36,568 nucleotides of DNA from Fibrobacter succinogenes (GTDB lineage: Bacteria; Fibrobacterota; Fibrobacteria; Fibrobacterales; Fibrobacteraceae): assembly GCA_902800345.1 (NCBI GenBank), contig CADCDO010000059.1, positions 1-36,568 on the forward strand, read 5' to 3'. The position numbers and the translations under genes are program-made. The notes beneath the pieces are model-generated. The model was not told the origin of the DNA. It saw only the letters and a list, made by a program, of their open reading frames with translations, and did not search any database. This document shows, one piece after another, positions 15,106 through 22,173 of this stretch; position 1 is the first letter of the stretch, and the number at the start of each line of letters is the position of its first letter.

Positions 15106-15781
15106 GCCGGTTCTTCTCCAAGTATTCGAGATACGAGACCCAATCCTGGATGGCCCCAAACGAGCTCAGCAAAGTCGTATCTTGCACAACACCCAGTTTT
15201 CGCATCGGACCTATAGCCGATTCCAAACGGTCTATCTCGCGGATGTAGCGCGCTTTCTGGCTTTCGAGCGCCGTAATTTGAGCTTGCTTGTCCGAGATTT
15301 CACGCCCCTGCCCGACCACAATAACAAACAACGTAATAGCCCAACCAATAAGGAAAAGCGCCACGAAAACAGCAAAACCGGGAGAAAGACTAATCGACTT
15401 TTTTTCGTAATGCAAACCGACTAGATGCACTTGCTTTGAAAGGCCCGACCTGCGGTACTCCTCGCGGCTTGCGTAAATTTCAAAAATGTTCTTGTAACGT
15501 TCAAAATAAACGTGAAGTTCATCGCTTTCAAATATCAGGATAAGCATAGCCTTCTGGTGCTTGACCAGATTCAGAATTTCAAGGAAAAGGCTACGGTAAG
15601 CATCAGTCGTAAACCGTGCGTTCTGGAGATTCACAAAGAAAAAGACACCCGGTCCACGAACAAGCATTTCGAGTTTTTCACGAACTGCCGAAAGTTGATA
15701 TTCGCCAAGAATACCGTACAACGAGATTTCAACTTCTTCGCCACGATCTTCCACCTGGATGTCAATCAAGTCGGCTCGCAT
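15095..15781 (-). CDS. STAS-like domain membrane protein with coiled coil
   Basis: A 228-residue protein in three parts. Residues 1-105 look like a STAS (anti-sigma-antagonist-like) domain: IDIQVEDRGEEVEISLYGIL, a strand-helix pattern, FFFVNLQNARFTTDAYRSLF and KAMLILIFESDEL. A membrane segment follows near residues 133-155 (GFAVFVALFLIGWAITLFVI), then a coiled coil (SDKQAQITALESQKARYIRE) presumably on the other side of the membrane. The conserved phosphorylatable serine/threonine of SpoIIAA-type domains is not obvious. It starts three bases after the GH57-like stop and overlaps the transglycosylase start by 11 bases. Fold assignment is by pattern and is moderate; the function is unknown, possibly localising or regulating the transglycosylase. 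Confidence 0.65.
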   Translation of the reverse strand: MRADLIDIQVEDRGEEVEISLYGILGEYQLSAVREKLEMLVRGPGVFFFVNLQNARFTTDAYRSLFLEILNLVKHQKAMLILIFESDELHVYFERYKNIFEIYASREEYRRSGLSKQVHLVGLHYEKKSISLSPGFAVFVALFLIGWAITLFVIVVGQGREISDKQAQITALESQKARYIREIDRLESAIGPMRKLGVVQDTTLLSSFGAIQDWVSYLEYLEKNRREK

Positions 15782-15784
15782 TCA

Positions 15785-17641
15785 TCACCTCTTCGTCACC
15801 GATACGAATATCTTGAAAGCCTTGCGATCGAGCACGTTAAATGGTGCGTTCCAGAACGGGAACACGCGGATGCCTTGGAACGCCTGGGGAGCCGCTGACG
15901 ACGTCGCCCCAAAGATGGAACCGACAAAGATGGATGTCGGGCGGTCAAACGCCATACGAAATACACAACCACCCTTTTCATCCCGGATCTCTAGCGTCCT
16001 GCCATCTGGATACAACAGCGGTTCGACCATGTTCCATTTGACGTTTTTACCATCAATCAGAACTTTGTTGACATCGCCACGAGACAAAAGTCCAAGTTCA
16101 AGAATCGTCCCAAAGAAGCCTTTCGTGTTCACGTAAGCAAGATTGTCTATAACGTAAGAAACGGTAAACTTAGCGGCATCGCCCTGGAACGTAAAGACTT
16201 TCTTTATTCTGAACAAAGCCTTGCGTTCTTCGTTTGCAAAGCCCTGTTCTTCGTCGAGCATAATCTCGGTGCCCGTGTCCGAACGCAAAATGCGATAATC
16301 GTAAGGGTCCGCAAGCAAATGTTTGCGGTCGTAAAGCATTTGTTCAAGCTTGACCGGCGTAAAATCGACATTGGGCAAAAGACAATCCAAGAACGCATAG
16401 GAAGGCTCGCCATCGTCACGCCACGTATTCACCAGATTAATTTTTGCGCCCTTGTAGTTCAGGGCACGGAAAGCGCCACCAAAGCGATAATCCAGCAAAT
16501 AAGAAGATTCCGGATTCTCGCAAAAGAGAATTTTCTTGCCCCTGAGCAAATAGTCACACACATCCACTCGGAGTCCGGAAAAATCCGTCAAAGTGTCCAA
16601 AAGCTGCGAAGCCGTCAACAACATGCGATTCGAACGTTTACGAACCATCATGGACCGCATTCCCGAACGGTTGAACAAATCCCTAAAATAAAGAGGCGCC
16701 ATGGCCGGCAAAAGCGCGTGACAGAACTCAAGCCACTTTTTGCCCGAAAGTACACTGCGCCCCCTCCTGTACAAATTCAGGAACGTCTTGTGGTGCAAAT
16801 TAATTTCAGGGCGGCGAATCAAAAGTTCACGACAAGTGCGCGCCGTCGAAGGGAGCCCGAGGTTTCTACCTGCCGAAACAAGGAAACTGATGGAACCGCA
16901 AGTTTCCAGCTGATCCACTGCAAAACCAACTGTTCTAGTCTGAACTTCGTTCGTCTCGACAAAATCAACAAGACGTCCAAAGAAATCGACAATCTCCGTA
17001 GGTTCTGCGGGAATGTCAAAAAATACGACTGCCGATTTTCCGCCTCGGCAATACGATTCCGCAATACTCCGCCAAGAAAGGTTGTCTTCGGCAATCGCTT
17101 TAGAAAGCACTTCGGACACAGGAACAATACGGATAAGCGCACCGCGATCTTCAAGAGTGAACCAACCCGAAACAGGAGTCGAACGTCCAAGCGCATCCTG
17201 CACCGCGGATTCCGTCACAAGCGCATAGTCAAAGCGGGAACGTTCCAGAACATCGGCCATGCCCGGCTCCCAAACCAGCGAAGAATTAAAATACCCTTGA
17301 GGTTCTACGCCAAGCACTTTCTTCAAGTAGTTGCGGTGCAGCTCAAGTTGCATCATCTGCAAGTCTTCCGGGAATAGCGGGAGCATCGGGTCGTAGTACC
17401 CACCGCCTAAAAATTCGAGAACGCCATTGCGAATTGCATTCTGAATTTTGCCAAACATCAAGGGCTTAGCCACATTGTAGAGCGCCTCGATCATCGGCCC
17501 GTCAAGAAAAATGGAGCACTTCAATTGTTCCGAATTCAAGAGAACATTCAATCCTTCAAGCAAATTGCGCGCTATCGCCTCCAAATTTTCATATGAGGTC
17601 GAAGGCGCCATCTGTAGCACAAAGGATATTCTTGGATTCAT
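15785..17641 (-). CDS. Degenerate GH57-like protein (4-alpha-glucanotransferase fold)
   Basis: A 618-residue protein with the architecture of GH57 4-alpha-glucanotransferase/alpha-amylase: N-terminal (beta/alpha)7 barrel with SIFLDGPMIEALYNVAKPLM, GVLEFLGGGYYDPMLPLFPE and MMQLELHRNYLKKVLGVEPQ, then a C-terminal beta-sandwich like DUF1926 (from about residue 390). Catalytic residues known in the Thermococcus enzyme are missing: the segment corresponding to WLTERVW reads FNSSLVW, so the nucleophile Glu is Ser121; the HNHQP of region 1 reads LQMAP; the HDDGE of region 4 reads FDIPA. It is therefore probably a non-catalytic carbohydrate-binding or regulatory relative. No ribosome-binding site is clear. 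It is the first gene of a tight seven-gene run. The alignment is from memory of the family and should be re-made. Confidence 0.72.
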   Translation of the reverse strand: MNPRISFVLQMAPSTSYENLEAIARNLLEGLNVLLNSEQLKCSIFLDGPMIEALYNVAKPLMFGKIQNAIRNGVLEFLGGGYYDPMLPLFPEDLQMMQLELHRNYLKKVLGVEPQGYFNSSLVWEPGMADVLERSRFDYALVTESAVQDALGRSTPVSGWFTLEDRGALIRIVPVSEVLSKAIAEDNLSWRSIAESYCRGGKSAVVFFDIPAEPTEIVDFFGRLVDFVETNEVQTRTVGFAVDQLETCGSISFLVSAGRNLGLPSTARTCRELLIRRPEINLHHKTFLNLYRRGRSVLSGKKWLEFCHALLPAMAPLYFRDLFNRSGMRSMMVRKRSNRMLLTASQLLDTLTDFSGLRVDVCDYLLRGKKILFCENPESSYLLDYRFGGAFRALNYKGAKINLVNTWRDDGEPSYAFLDCLLPNVDFTPVKLEQMLYDRKHLLADPYDYRILRSDTGTEIMLDEEQGFANEERKALFRIKKVFTFQGDAAKFTVSYVIDNLAYVNTKGFFGTILELGLLSRGDVNKVLIDGKNVKWNMVEPLLYPDGRTLEIRDEKGGCVFRMAFDRPTSIFVGSIFGATSSAAPQAFQGIRVFPFWNAPFNVLDRKAFKIFVSVTKR

Positions 17642-17664
17642 GAGACAAAGAATAGAAAAAAGTT

Positions 17665-17713
17665 AGTGGATGGTGGTCGATGGTTAGTGGTTAGTGGTTA
17701 GTAAACAGTAGGC
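17665..17713. repeat. TGGTTAG repeats upstream of the GH57-like gene
   Basis: Repeated GGTTAGTGGTTAG units ending in TAAACAGTA. The inverted form of this sequence (ACTGTTTACTAACCACT) occurs at 3882-3910. It occupies the 5' flank of the leftward seven-gene run. Confidence 0.7.
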
Positions 17714-17738
17714 AGTTAGAATGTAGTATGCTTGCTGC

Positions 17739-17786
17739 GTCATCCTGACTCTGGCCCCTGTAAGGGGATAGAGGAAGGATCCAGTG
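17739..17786. repeat. GTCATCCTGA...GGATCC element
   Basis: GTCATCCTGACTCTGG at one end, GAAGGATCCAGTGA at the other, with an inner inverted repeat CCCCTGTAAGGGG. An intergenic relative of the element at 27357 and of the in-gene copies at 8807 and 11966. Confidence 0.7.
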
Positions 17787-17862
17787 AAGGTATGGGGTGT
17801 GGGCTCGGCGCTTACGCCCCTAAAACCTAATCCCTACTACCTAAGACATTTATTTAACGCTC

Positions 17863-17891
17863 TTGAACATTTGTTTCGCATTTTCTAAATT
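17863..17891 (+). promoter_or_regulatory. Promoter of the RNase P RNA gene
   Basis: TTGAAC (17863-17868) and TAAATT (17886-17891) are 17 bases apart on the plus strand. Transcription would start at about 17898, exactly where the P1 helix of RNase P RNA begins. Confidence 0.75.
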
Positions 17892-17895
17892 TGGA

Positions 17896-18237
17896 ACGGG
17901 TAGCGGATGGCCGCCGGCTGCGAGCAATCAAGGCTGGAGGAAAGTCCGGGCACCGCAGGGCAAGATGCTGGATAACGTCCAGGCGCGGTAACGCGACAGA
18001 AAGTGCAGCAGAAAGCAAACCGCCCGCAGCAATGCGAGTAAGGGTGAAACGGCGAGGTAAGAGCTCACCGCACGACTGGTGACAGGAGTGGCATGGTAAA
18101 CCTCATCCGGTGCAAGACCGTGCCAGCTGGATATCCGGGTAGGTCGCTTGAGGCGGTCGGTAACGATTCGTCCAGAGAGATGGTCATCGCTCCGATGGCA
18201 ACATTGGAGTACAGAACCCGGCTTATAACTACTCGAC
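17896..18237 (+). ncRNA. rnpB: RNase P RNA, bacterial type A
   Basis: The catalytic RNA of RNase P, which removes 5' leaders from pre-tRNAs. Universally conserved blocks are visible in order: GAGGAAAGTCCGGGC (CR I), AGAAAGCAAACCGCC (CR II), GTAAGGGTGAAACGGCGAGG and TAAGAGCTCACCGC (CR III), GGTAAACCTCATCCGG, a P15/P16-type region with CCGGGTAGGTCGCTTGAGGC, and ACAGAACCCGGCTTAT near the 3' end (CR V). The ends are set by P1: GGGTAG (17898-17903) pairs with CTACTC (18229-18234). The size of about 340 nucleotides is normal. It has its own promoter and terminator. Confidence 0.97.
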
Positions 18238-18240
18238 TTT

Positions 18241-18273
18241 GAAGGCTTCCATTAAACATGGAAGCCTTCTCCT
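18241..18273 (+). terminator. Terminator after RNase P RNA
   Basis: GAAGGCTTCCAT and ATGGAAGCCTTC form a perfect 12-base stem around TAAAC, directly after the RNA. The T tract is weak (TCTCCTT). It also lies just beyond the stop of the converging lipoprotein gene at 18281. Confidence 0.8.
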
Positions 18274-18280
18274 TACTGGT

Positions 18281-18835
18281 TTATTTCGAAGTCCTTCTTT
18301 TAATGACTTCGTCGTAATCTCCGTCTTTCCACTTTTGCTCGTAATCCTTGCAATCACTTTCGTACTCCGCAACATTCCAATTAAGCGATTCCAAACTCAC
18401 ATTCTGGAAGCTAATAACAAAGTAGGAAACTCCATTTTCGCAATAGGTTTCAGTATAATTTCTCTTATGAGAACTTTCTTTTATTCCATCCTCGAATTCC
18501 AAACACATAGCCTTTTTTTCATAAGGCGTTATATAAAAATGGGAATCCTCGTAATATTGCGTTCCGTTGCCGTTTTTGTCAAACGTAAACTTTTCCACAT
18601 GGCCCTTGTATTTCGGGATATTCACCTGGATTTGTTTCCAGTACGAGCCGTCTTCATTTGTGCCATCCGTGACGACGCAATAGAAGCCATCATCCCCATT
18701 CGGCGGGAAACTTCCCTTTGATTTACTCGCTGAATTTGAGCCAGAGCCATTACTGTCACCGCTCGATGCGGAATCATCGCAAGCGGTAAAGGCAAGCATT
18801 GCGAACATTCCAAGAGCAAACAAAAGTTTTTTCAT
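18281..18835 (-). CDS. Hypothetical lipoprotein
   Basis: A 184-residue predicted lipoprotein. The signal peptide MKKLLFALGMFAMLAFTAC has a lipobox cysteine at residue 19, followed by a Ser/Gly/Asn-rich linker (SASSGDSNGSGSNSASKSKG) and a globular part with two cysteines (CLEFEDG, YCENGVSYFVISFQNVSLES) of no family I recognise. The start ATG has a good AAGGAG box. The permease gene upstream ends 33 bases before it, so it may be cotranscribed with it. Function unknown. Confidence 0.82.
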   Translation of the reverse strand: MKKLLFALGMFAMLAFTACDDSASSGDSNGSGSNSASKSKGSFPPNGDDGFYCVVTDGTNEDGSYWKQIQVNIPKYKGHVEKFTFDKNGNGTQYYEDSHFYITPYEKKAMCLEFEDGIKESSHKRNYTETYCENGVSYFVISFQNVSLESLNWNVAEYESDCKDYEQKWKDGDYDEVIKRRTSK

Positions 18836-18868
18836 TCCTTTTCTCCTTATTTCTGATTATATCGTTAT

Positions 18869-19513
18869 TTATAAACTTACAAATTTTCGCATACTCATAA
18901 CAGCAACAGCAATACTTATCGTTACAGATAAAGCCAATACCACAAGCGGAATCATCAAGCCCCGCAAAAATACTTCATGCCCCATTTGCACAAGCAAAAG
19001 AAGCGGCAGAATAAAGAACAATGTAATGTGGGTCGCCGCACGGACGGTTTTGACGCGGAGCGAAATCATCAATGAAAAAGCAGTCGTAAGGAGTACTGCC
19101 GAAAGCGCACCAAGCATAGAGGCTCCAGCCTCCAGCGTTGTAATCTCGGAATGCGAAAACCAATAGCCCAACTGCGCCAAAAGTGCAAACAAAACCGGGA
19201 ACGGAAGAATCGCAAGAAGTTTGCCCCAAAAGAGTTTCGCAGGCGCAATCGGCGAAAGCTGCAAAAGCTCCAGCGAATTGCGTTCGCGCTCGCCCGCAAA
19301 ACTGTCACCCGCCAAAGGAGCGCCCATCGGAGCCATCAGGCAACCGAGCAGAAGCATCATGTAACTTTCCATGCCCTGCATAATCTCGCCACCATAACGC
19401 GAAACGGCAATCGCCTGGCTCGCCGCGAGAATCATCGGCGGGATAATGAACGGAATCCAGAAACGCGGTTCCCGGAAAATCAGGCGAAGTTCGTGTTTAA
19501 AAACGTGGAGCAT
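18869..19513 (-). CDS. ABC-2 type transporter permease
   Basis: A 214-residue inner-membrane protein with six hydrophobic segments, of the ABC-2 permease type. The diagnostic cytoplasmic loop is GDSFAGERERNSLELLQLSP, preceded by an N-terminal helix with HVFKHELRLIFREPRFWIPF. Such permeases pair with a separate ATPase for export; none is encoded in the window, so the partner must be elsewhere or the gene is an orphan. It begins eight bases after the small secreted protein gene and no clear Shine-Dalgarno box precedes its ATG, so translational coupling is possible. The substrate is unknown. Confidence 0.82.
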   Translation of the reverse strand: MLHVFKHELRLIFREPRFWIPFIIPPMILAASQAIAVSRYGGEIMQGMESYMMLLLGCLMAPMGAPLAGDSFAGERERNSLELLQLSPIAPAKLFWGKLLAILPFPVLFALLAQLGYWFSHSEITTLEAGASMLGALSAVLLTTAFSLMISLRVKTVRAATHITLFFILPLLLLVQMGHEVFLRGLMIPLVVLALSVTISIAVAVMSMRKFVSL

Positions 19514-19521
19514 GGGGTTAG

Positions 19522-19947
19522 TTACAGACCGCTATCAGGTTGATTATGCCAAAAATAGATATTACAAACCTTATTTTTGCAGAATCGAATCTCATACCCC
19601 TGCCAATCGTGCCAATCATTGGGGTCATCGGGCGCAGTTGGGCCCAACCGTTTCCATTTTTCCCAAATCCAGACAGAATCGCTTTCTTGCTTAAAGGCAA
19701 GACCCTTCTTTAAGACCTCATCTTTCGTCATCCCCAACCGAAAGCCATTGCTAAAAGAGAAGCGAGCAAGACATGGTTTAATTCCACGTGTATTGCCCTT
19801 AAAAACACGCACGCCGTCCACATACTTCCAGCCGCCCATAGATCCGGAACCGTACAATACATTTATTCGCGTCAAAAACGGGCTATGACGCGCATCAACC
19901 GGAGCCACCGCCGTAGCCAACAATAATCCGTTTTTCGCTTGCAGAAT
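19522..19947 (-). CDS. Small secreted protein, non-standard start codon likely
   Basis: A protein of about 141 residues that I do not recognise. The mature part contains VLYGSGSMGGWKYVDGVRVF and GFRLGMTKDEVLKKGLAF, a segment similar in style to small SmpA/OmlA-like or other secreted beta proteins. No ATG or GTG start is suitably placed. Starting at the CTG at 19947 (or the ATT before it) gives a signal-peptide-like leader (MQAKNGLLLATAVAPVDA); a TTG at 19923 would give a shorter one. A stop codon lies three codons before the CTG. Reading leftward, TTGGGA and TATGCT, 17 bases apart, lie just upstream. It may form an operon with the permease. Confidence 0.55.
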   Translation of the reverse strand: MLQAKNGLLLATAVAPVDARHSPFLTRINVLYGSGSMGGWKYVDGVRVFKGNTRGIKPCLARFSFSNGFRLGMTKDEVLKKGLAFKQESDSVWIWEKWKRLGPTAPDDPNDWHDWQGYEIRFCKNKVCNIYFWHNQPDSGL

Positions 19948-19995
19948 CGTTTAAAATAGCATATATTCATAACAAGATATTCCCAAGAGAACAAA

Positions 19996-20427
19996 ATGAA
20001 CAACGACATCATCATTACAATCATCATAGCGAGTTCCCTCATCATCCTTGGTTGCATATCCTTTTTTCTCAAGAAGATTTTCTCTCCCTGGCTCCAGTGC
20101 AAATTTTCCAACGCCAAAATAAGCATTTTCCAGCTTATCGGGATGCGGCTCCGTAGAGTTCCGCTAGAAACAATCGTCGAAGCGTACATCTACAGTTGCA
20201 AGGCTGGTATCCCTATTGACATAAAAACACTTGAAGCCCATTGCCTTGCCGGAGGCAATGTACTAAATGTTGTCCATGCACTCATCTATGCAAAAGACTC
20301 ACTCATCAAGCTTGACTTCAAGCAAGCCGCAACCATGGACCTTGCCGGTGGAAACGTGCTCGAAATTATAAAGGGATATCAGGACAAGAAACTCCGCGAA
20401 CTTCTCGAAGATTTAAAAAAGCCATAA
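19996..20427 (+). CDS. Short FloA-like (flotillin) protein, copy 1
   Basis: A 143-residue protein that matches only the N-terminal third of bacterial flotillin FloA (UPF0365, about 330 residues). It has a membrane anchor (DIIITIIIASSLIILGCISF), then ISIFQLIGMRLRRVPLETIV and LEAHCLAGGNVLNVVHALIY, then LDFKQAATMDLAGGNVLEII, all FloA landmarks. It stops naturally after a lysine-rich tail just where full-length FloA enters its SPFH core, so the core and the EA-rich coiled coil that drives oligomerisation are absent. An AAGAG box precedes the ATG. It is divergent from the secreted-protein gene at 19947. A second protein of the same shape is at 24677. Role unknown; membrane location is likely. Confidence 0.85.
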   Translation: MNNDIIITIIIASSLIILGCISFFLKKIFSPWLQCKFSNAKISIFQLIGMRLRRVPLETIVEAYIYSCKAGIPIDIKTLEAHCLAGGNVLNVVHALIYAKDSLIKLDFKQAATMDLAGGNVLEIIKGYQDKKLRELLEDLKKP

Positions 20428-20534
20428 AATTAAATTCAACAGCATTGCAAAAACTACATAAGTATATATCCACAAAAATACATGTATATACAAGCTAGCA
20501 AAACACAGCCGCAGCAACATTAAGACGATAAGCT

Positions 20535-20759
20535 CTAGCCGTCTTCCAGTTTTTCCTGCTTGTACATTTCTTCTATGTACGCGGGCCCTTCGCACCAGAG
20601 TTTTTGCTCTTCGTCATAAAGCTGGCGTGCCGTGCGGGAACTCAAGAATTCCGGCATCAATTCCGTCGCAGAGCGTCCCTGCTCGTGAGCAAGGTCCATC
20701 ACCACCATAGAAATCAACATGTCTATGGCCGCATCAATCCGCTCCCGTGTCACAGCCAT
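20535..20759 (-). CDS. Small partner protein of the DUF3791/DUF3990 module
   Basis: A 74-residue protein of unnamed type, third gene of a three-gene module. It reads MAVTRERIDAAIDMLISMVV and contains SRTARQLYDEEQKLWCEGPA and YIEEMYKQEKLEDG. A clear paralogue is encoded at 30833 (SNTAKMLYDDSTKLWWDGPA), also next to a DUF3791-like fragment. The ATG at 20759 is preferred because AGAGGA lies six bases upstream; the gene overlaps the end of the DUF3990 gene by ten bases. The tight coupling suggests it works with the DUF3990 protein, perhaps as part of its antidote; this is inference. Confidence 0.78.
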   Translation of the reverse strand: MAVTRERIDAAIDMLISMVVMDLAHEQGRSATELMPEFLSSRTARQLYDEEQKLWCEGPAYIEEMYKQEKLEDG

Positions 20760-21316
20760 ACACATTCCTCTTTCTGGAAACCGAGGCTAAGGAGCGACTC
20801 ATTTGTTCTAAAGCAATATTGATTTTTGAGCCTTTCTGGAATTAAAAGAGAAATACACAAATCGTCCGCTTCTTTAGAGCCAACCGTACCGTAAGCGCCA
20901 AGCATGTAGGCGGCAATGGTCAAGTTTGTCGCATCATTGGCAATTTTTCCCCCAATGATATCATACCTTTGACATTCCTGAACAATATCTTCGAACGACG
21001 ACTTTCGCCTATGCCCCACCACGCAGTGGAGCCAAGACGTATCGGCGACAGGAAAAATTTTCTCACGGATTTCGCCGTTCCTGTTAAAAACAAACGACGA
21101 CACAACACCAGATTTTTGATCTGCGTTTACCTTCCCGCCATCAAGAGCATGACGAAGGCTTATCTTCGCAAATGACCTCGCTTGCTCAATATCCGTAGTC
21201 AGATAAAAGCCCTGCCCGAAGTCCTTGTACTTGGCACATTTTGCAAGATCGGGTTCACGAACAGCGCAATAACTGCCGTGATAGAGGACAGTTCCGTCAA
21301 CTAGTTCAGTGACCAA
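20750..21316 (-). CDS. DUF3990 protein, ADP-ribosyltransferase-like
   Basis: A 188-residue DUF3990-family protein. The N-terminal motifs VLYHGSYCAVREPDL and KYKDFGQGFYLTTDIEQA are typical of this family, which is thought to have an ADP-ribosyltransferase-like fold and to act as a toxin or effector; the activity is not proven here. The start is taken as the TTG at 21316, which has a GGGGG box eight bases before it and overlaps the DUF3791 stop by 11 bases; an open frame further upstream runs through DUF3791 and has no ribosome-binding site. It lies between DUF3791 and the small partner gene, and both junctions overlap, so the three are translated as a unit. Confidence 0.82.
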   Translation of the reverse strand: MVTELVDGTVLYHGSYCAVREPDLAKCAKYKDFGQGFYLTTDIEQARSFAKISLRHALDGGKVNADQKSGVVSSFVFNRNGEIREKIFPVADTSWLHCVVGHRRKSSFEDIVQECQRYDIIGGKIANDATNLTIAAYMLGAYGTVGSKEADDLCISLLIPERLKNQYCFRTNESLLSLGFQKEECVWL

Positions 21317-21530
21317 TGACCGCCCCCTTTGTCTCGAGGTATTGGCGGACATCATCCAGGACCGCAAAATCCCCTTCAATATGGAAAAGGTCCCAGAATT
21401 TTTCGATATAGGCATACACACCATATTTCTGGAACAAGGCATTGACCGCCTGCATGGTCAGGCGCCATTCCTGCGTCGCCAACCTGACAAGCCTCGCCTG
21501 CATAAAGGTTATTTGAGTTTCCTTTCCCAT
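21306..21530 (-). CDS. DUF3791-family protein
   Basis: A 74-residue DUF3791-like protein. The family signature at its end is visible: VNALFQKYGVYAYIEKFWD then LFHIEGDFAVLDDVRQYLET and KGAVI. DUF3791 genes are commonly found beside DUF3990 genes in gut bacteria, and the arrangement resembles a toxin-antitoxin or toxin-chaperone module. It is the first gene of the module; its ATG at 21530 lies inside the palindromic operator, 11 bases after the -10 box, so the mRNA leader would be only a few bases long. No Shine-Dalgarno box is present. A fragment of a paralogue lies at 30675. Confidence 0.82.
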   Translation of the reverse strand: MGKETQITFMQARLVRLATQEWRLTMQAVNALFQKYGVYAYIEKFWDLFHIEGDFAVLDDVRQYLETKGAVIGH

Positions 21531-21570
21531 ATTATGAGCATAATATAGATTGATTGTATGGGAAAATCAA
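21529..21570 (-). promoter_or_regulatory. Promoter and palindromic operator of the DUF3791/DUF3990 module
   Basis: Reading leftward, TTGATT (21565-21570) and TATATT (21542-21547) are 17 bases apart. The 18-base inverted repeat ATATTATGAGCATAATAT (21529-21546) covers the -10 box, the start point and the start codon. It is a plausible autorepression site of the module. Confidence 0.7.
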
Positions 21571-21748
21571 GCGAGGACCTCCTCGAAGCTGGCTCTTATT
21601 GACGAATTTCGATAGATAACGCGGAATTCCAAAAGAATCAAGCAAAAGTTTGCGTTAAAAAAAAGAGGATATTAGTAGGCTGCGGAAAGTTAGAAGTAGA
21701 CAGCGGTTTGTTCGCGGTTGGCTGAATAACATCTTCGCGAGGAACAAC

Positions 21749-21841
21749 ATGAGAGAAATCCTTATTTTATTGTTAGCAATATACTCATATGCAGACTGCA
21801 CTATCTACGCCCCGAGAAAAGTACTTTGTCGAAATGATTAA
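21749..21841 (+). CDS. Micro-ORF with signal-peptide-like start
   Basis: A 30-codon open frame beginning MREILILLLAIYSYADC, which reads like a signal peptide, with an AGGA box five bases before the ATG. It ends soon after at a TAA. It could be a tiny secreted peptide or the 5' remnant of a lost secreted-protein gene. Nothing else supports it. Confidence 0.3.
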   Translation: MREILILLLAIYSYADCTIYAPRKVLCRND

Positions 21842-21871
21842 AGTATCTAGAAGTGCGATTTTGGTCATTTT

Positions 21872-22089
21872 GTGCTACTATTTTTGAATTTCTGCCGTTT
21901 TTATAGCATAAAAACTCTTTTGTCTGCAAAAAATTTGAGCAAAAAACCTTTTCTCGTGCTACTAAATTCGCATTTTTGCAATTTCTGTAGAACACACACA
22001 GCCCGCAAATTTGAAATTGCAGCCATGTTAAATTAGTTTATTTAAATTTCATGCTACTAAATTGAGATTTTTTCGCATTTAGTAGCACG
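21872..22089. repeat. AT-rich spacer with TGCTACTA repeats
   Basis: The spacer upstream of the double FISUMP gene (21571-22173, no clear gene apart from a micro-ORF) contains three direct copies of TGCTACTA: GTGCTACTA at 21872, GTGCTACTAAATT at 21956 and ATGCTACTAAATT at 22051, 84 and 95 bases apart. An inverted copy, ATTTAGTAGCACG (22077-22089), forms an 11-base stem with the third copy around a 14-base loop. Each copy is followed by TTTTTG/GCATTTTT-type tracts. Confidence 0.7.
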
Positions 22090-22173
22090 TTTTCGTTTTT
22101 TTTCACATTAACAAGCGCAAAAAAAGCAAAAAAATATAGATTGTTAAGATGAACGAACCATTGGGAGAGTCAA

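Noticed and set aside
16319..17377. Open frame of 352 codons opposite the GH57-like gene
   Set aside because: Basic, repetitive-looking translation with no family signature, fully nested in the leftward gene.
21872..22089. CRISPR array
   Set aside because: Only three direct copies of a short 8-13 base motif, with unequal spacing of 84 and 95 bases; no typical repeat length and no cas genes.
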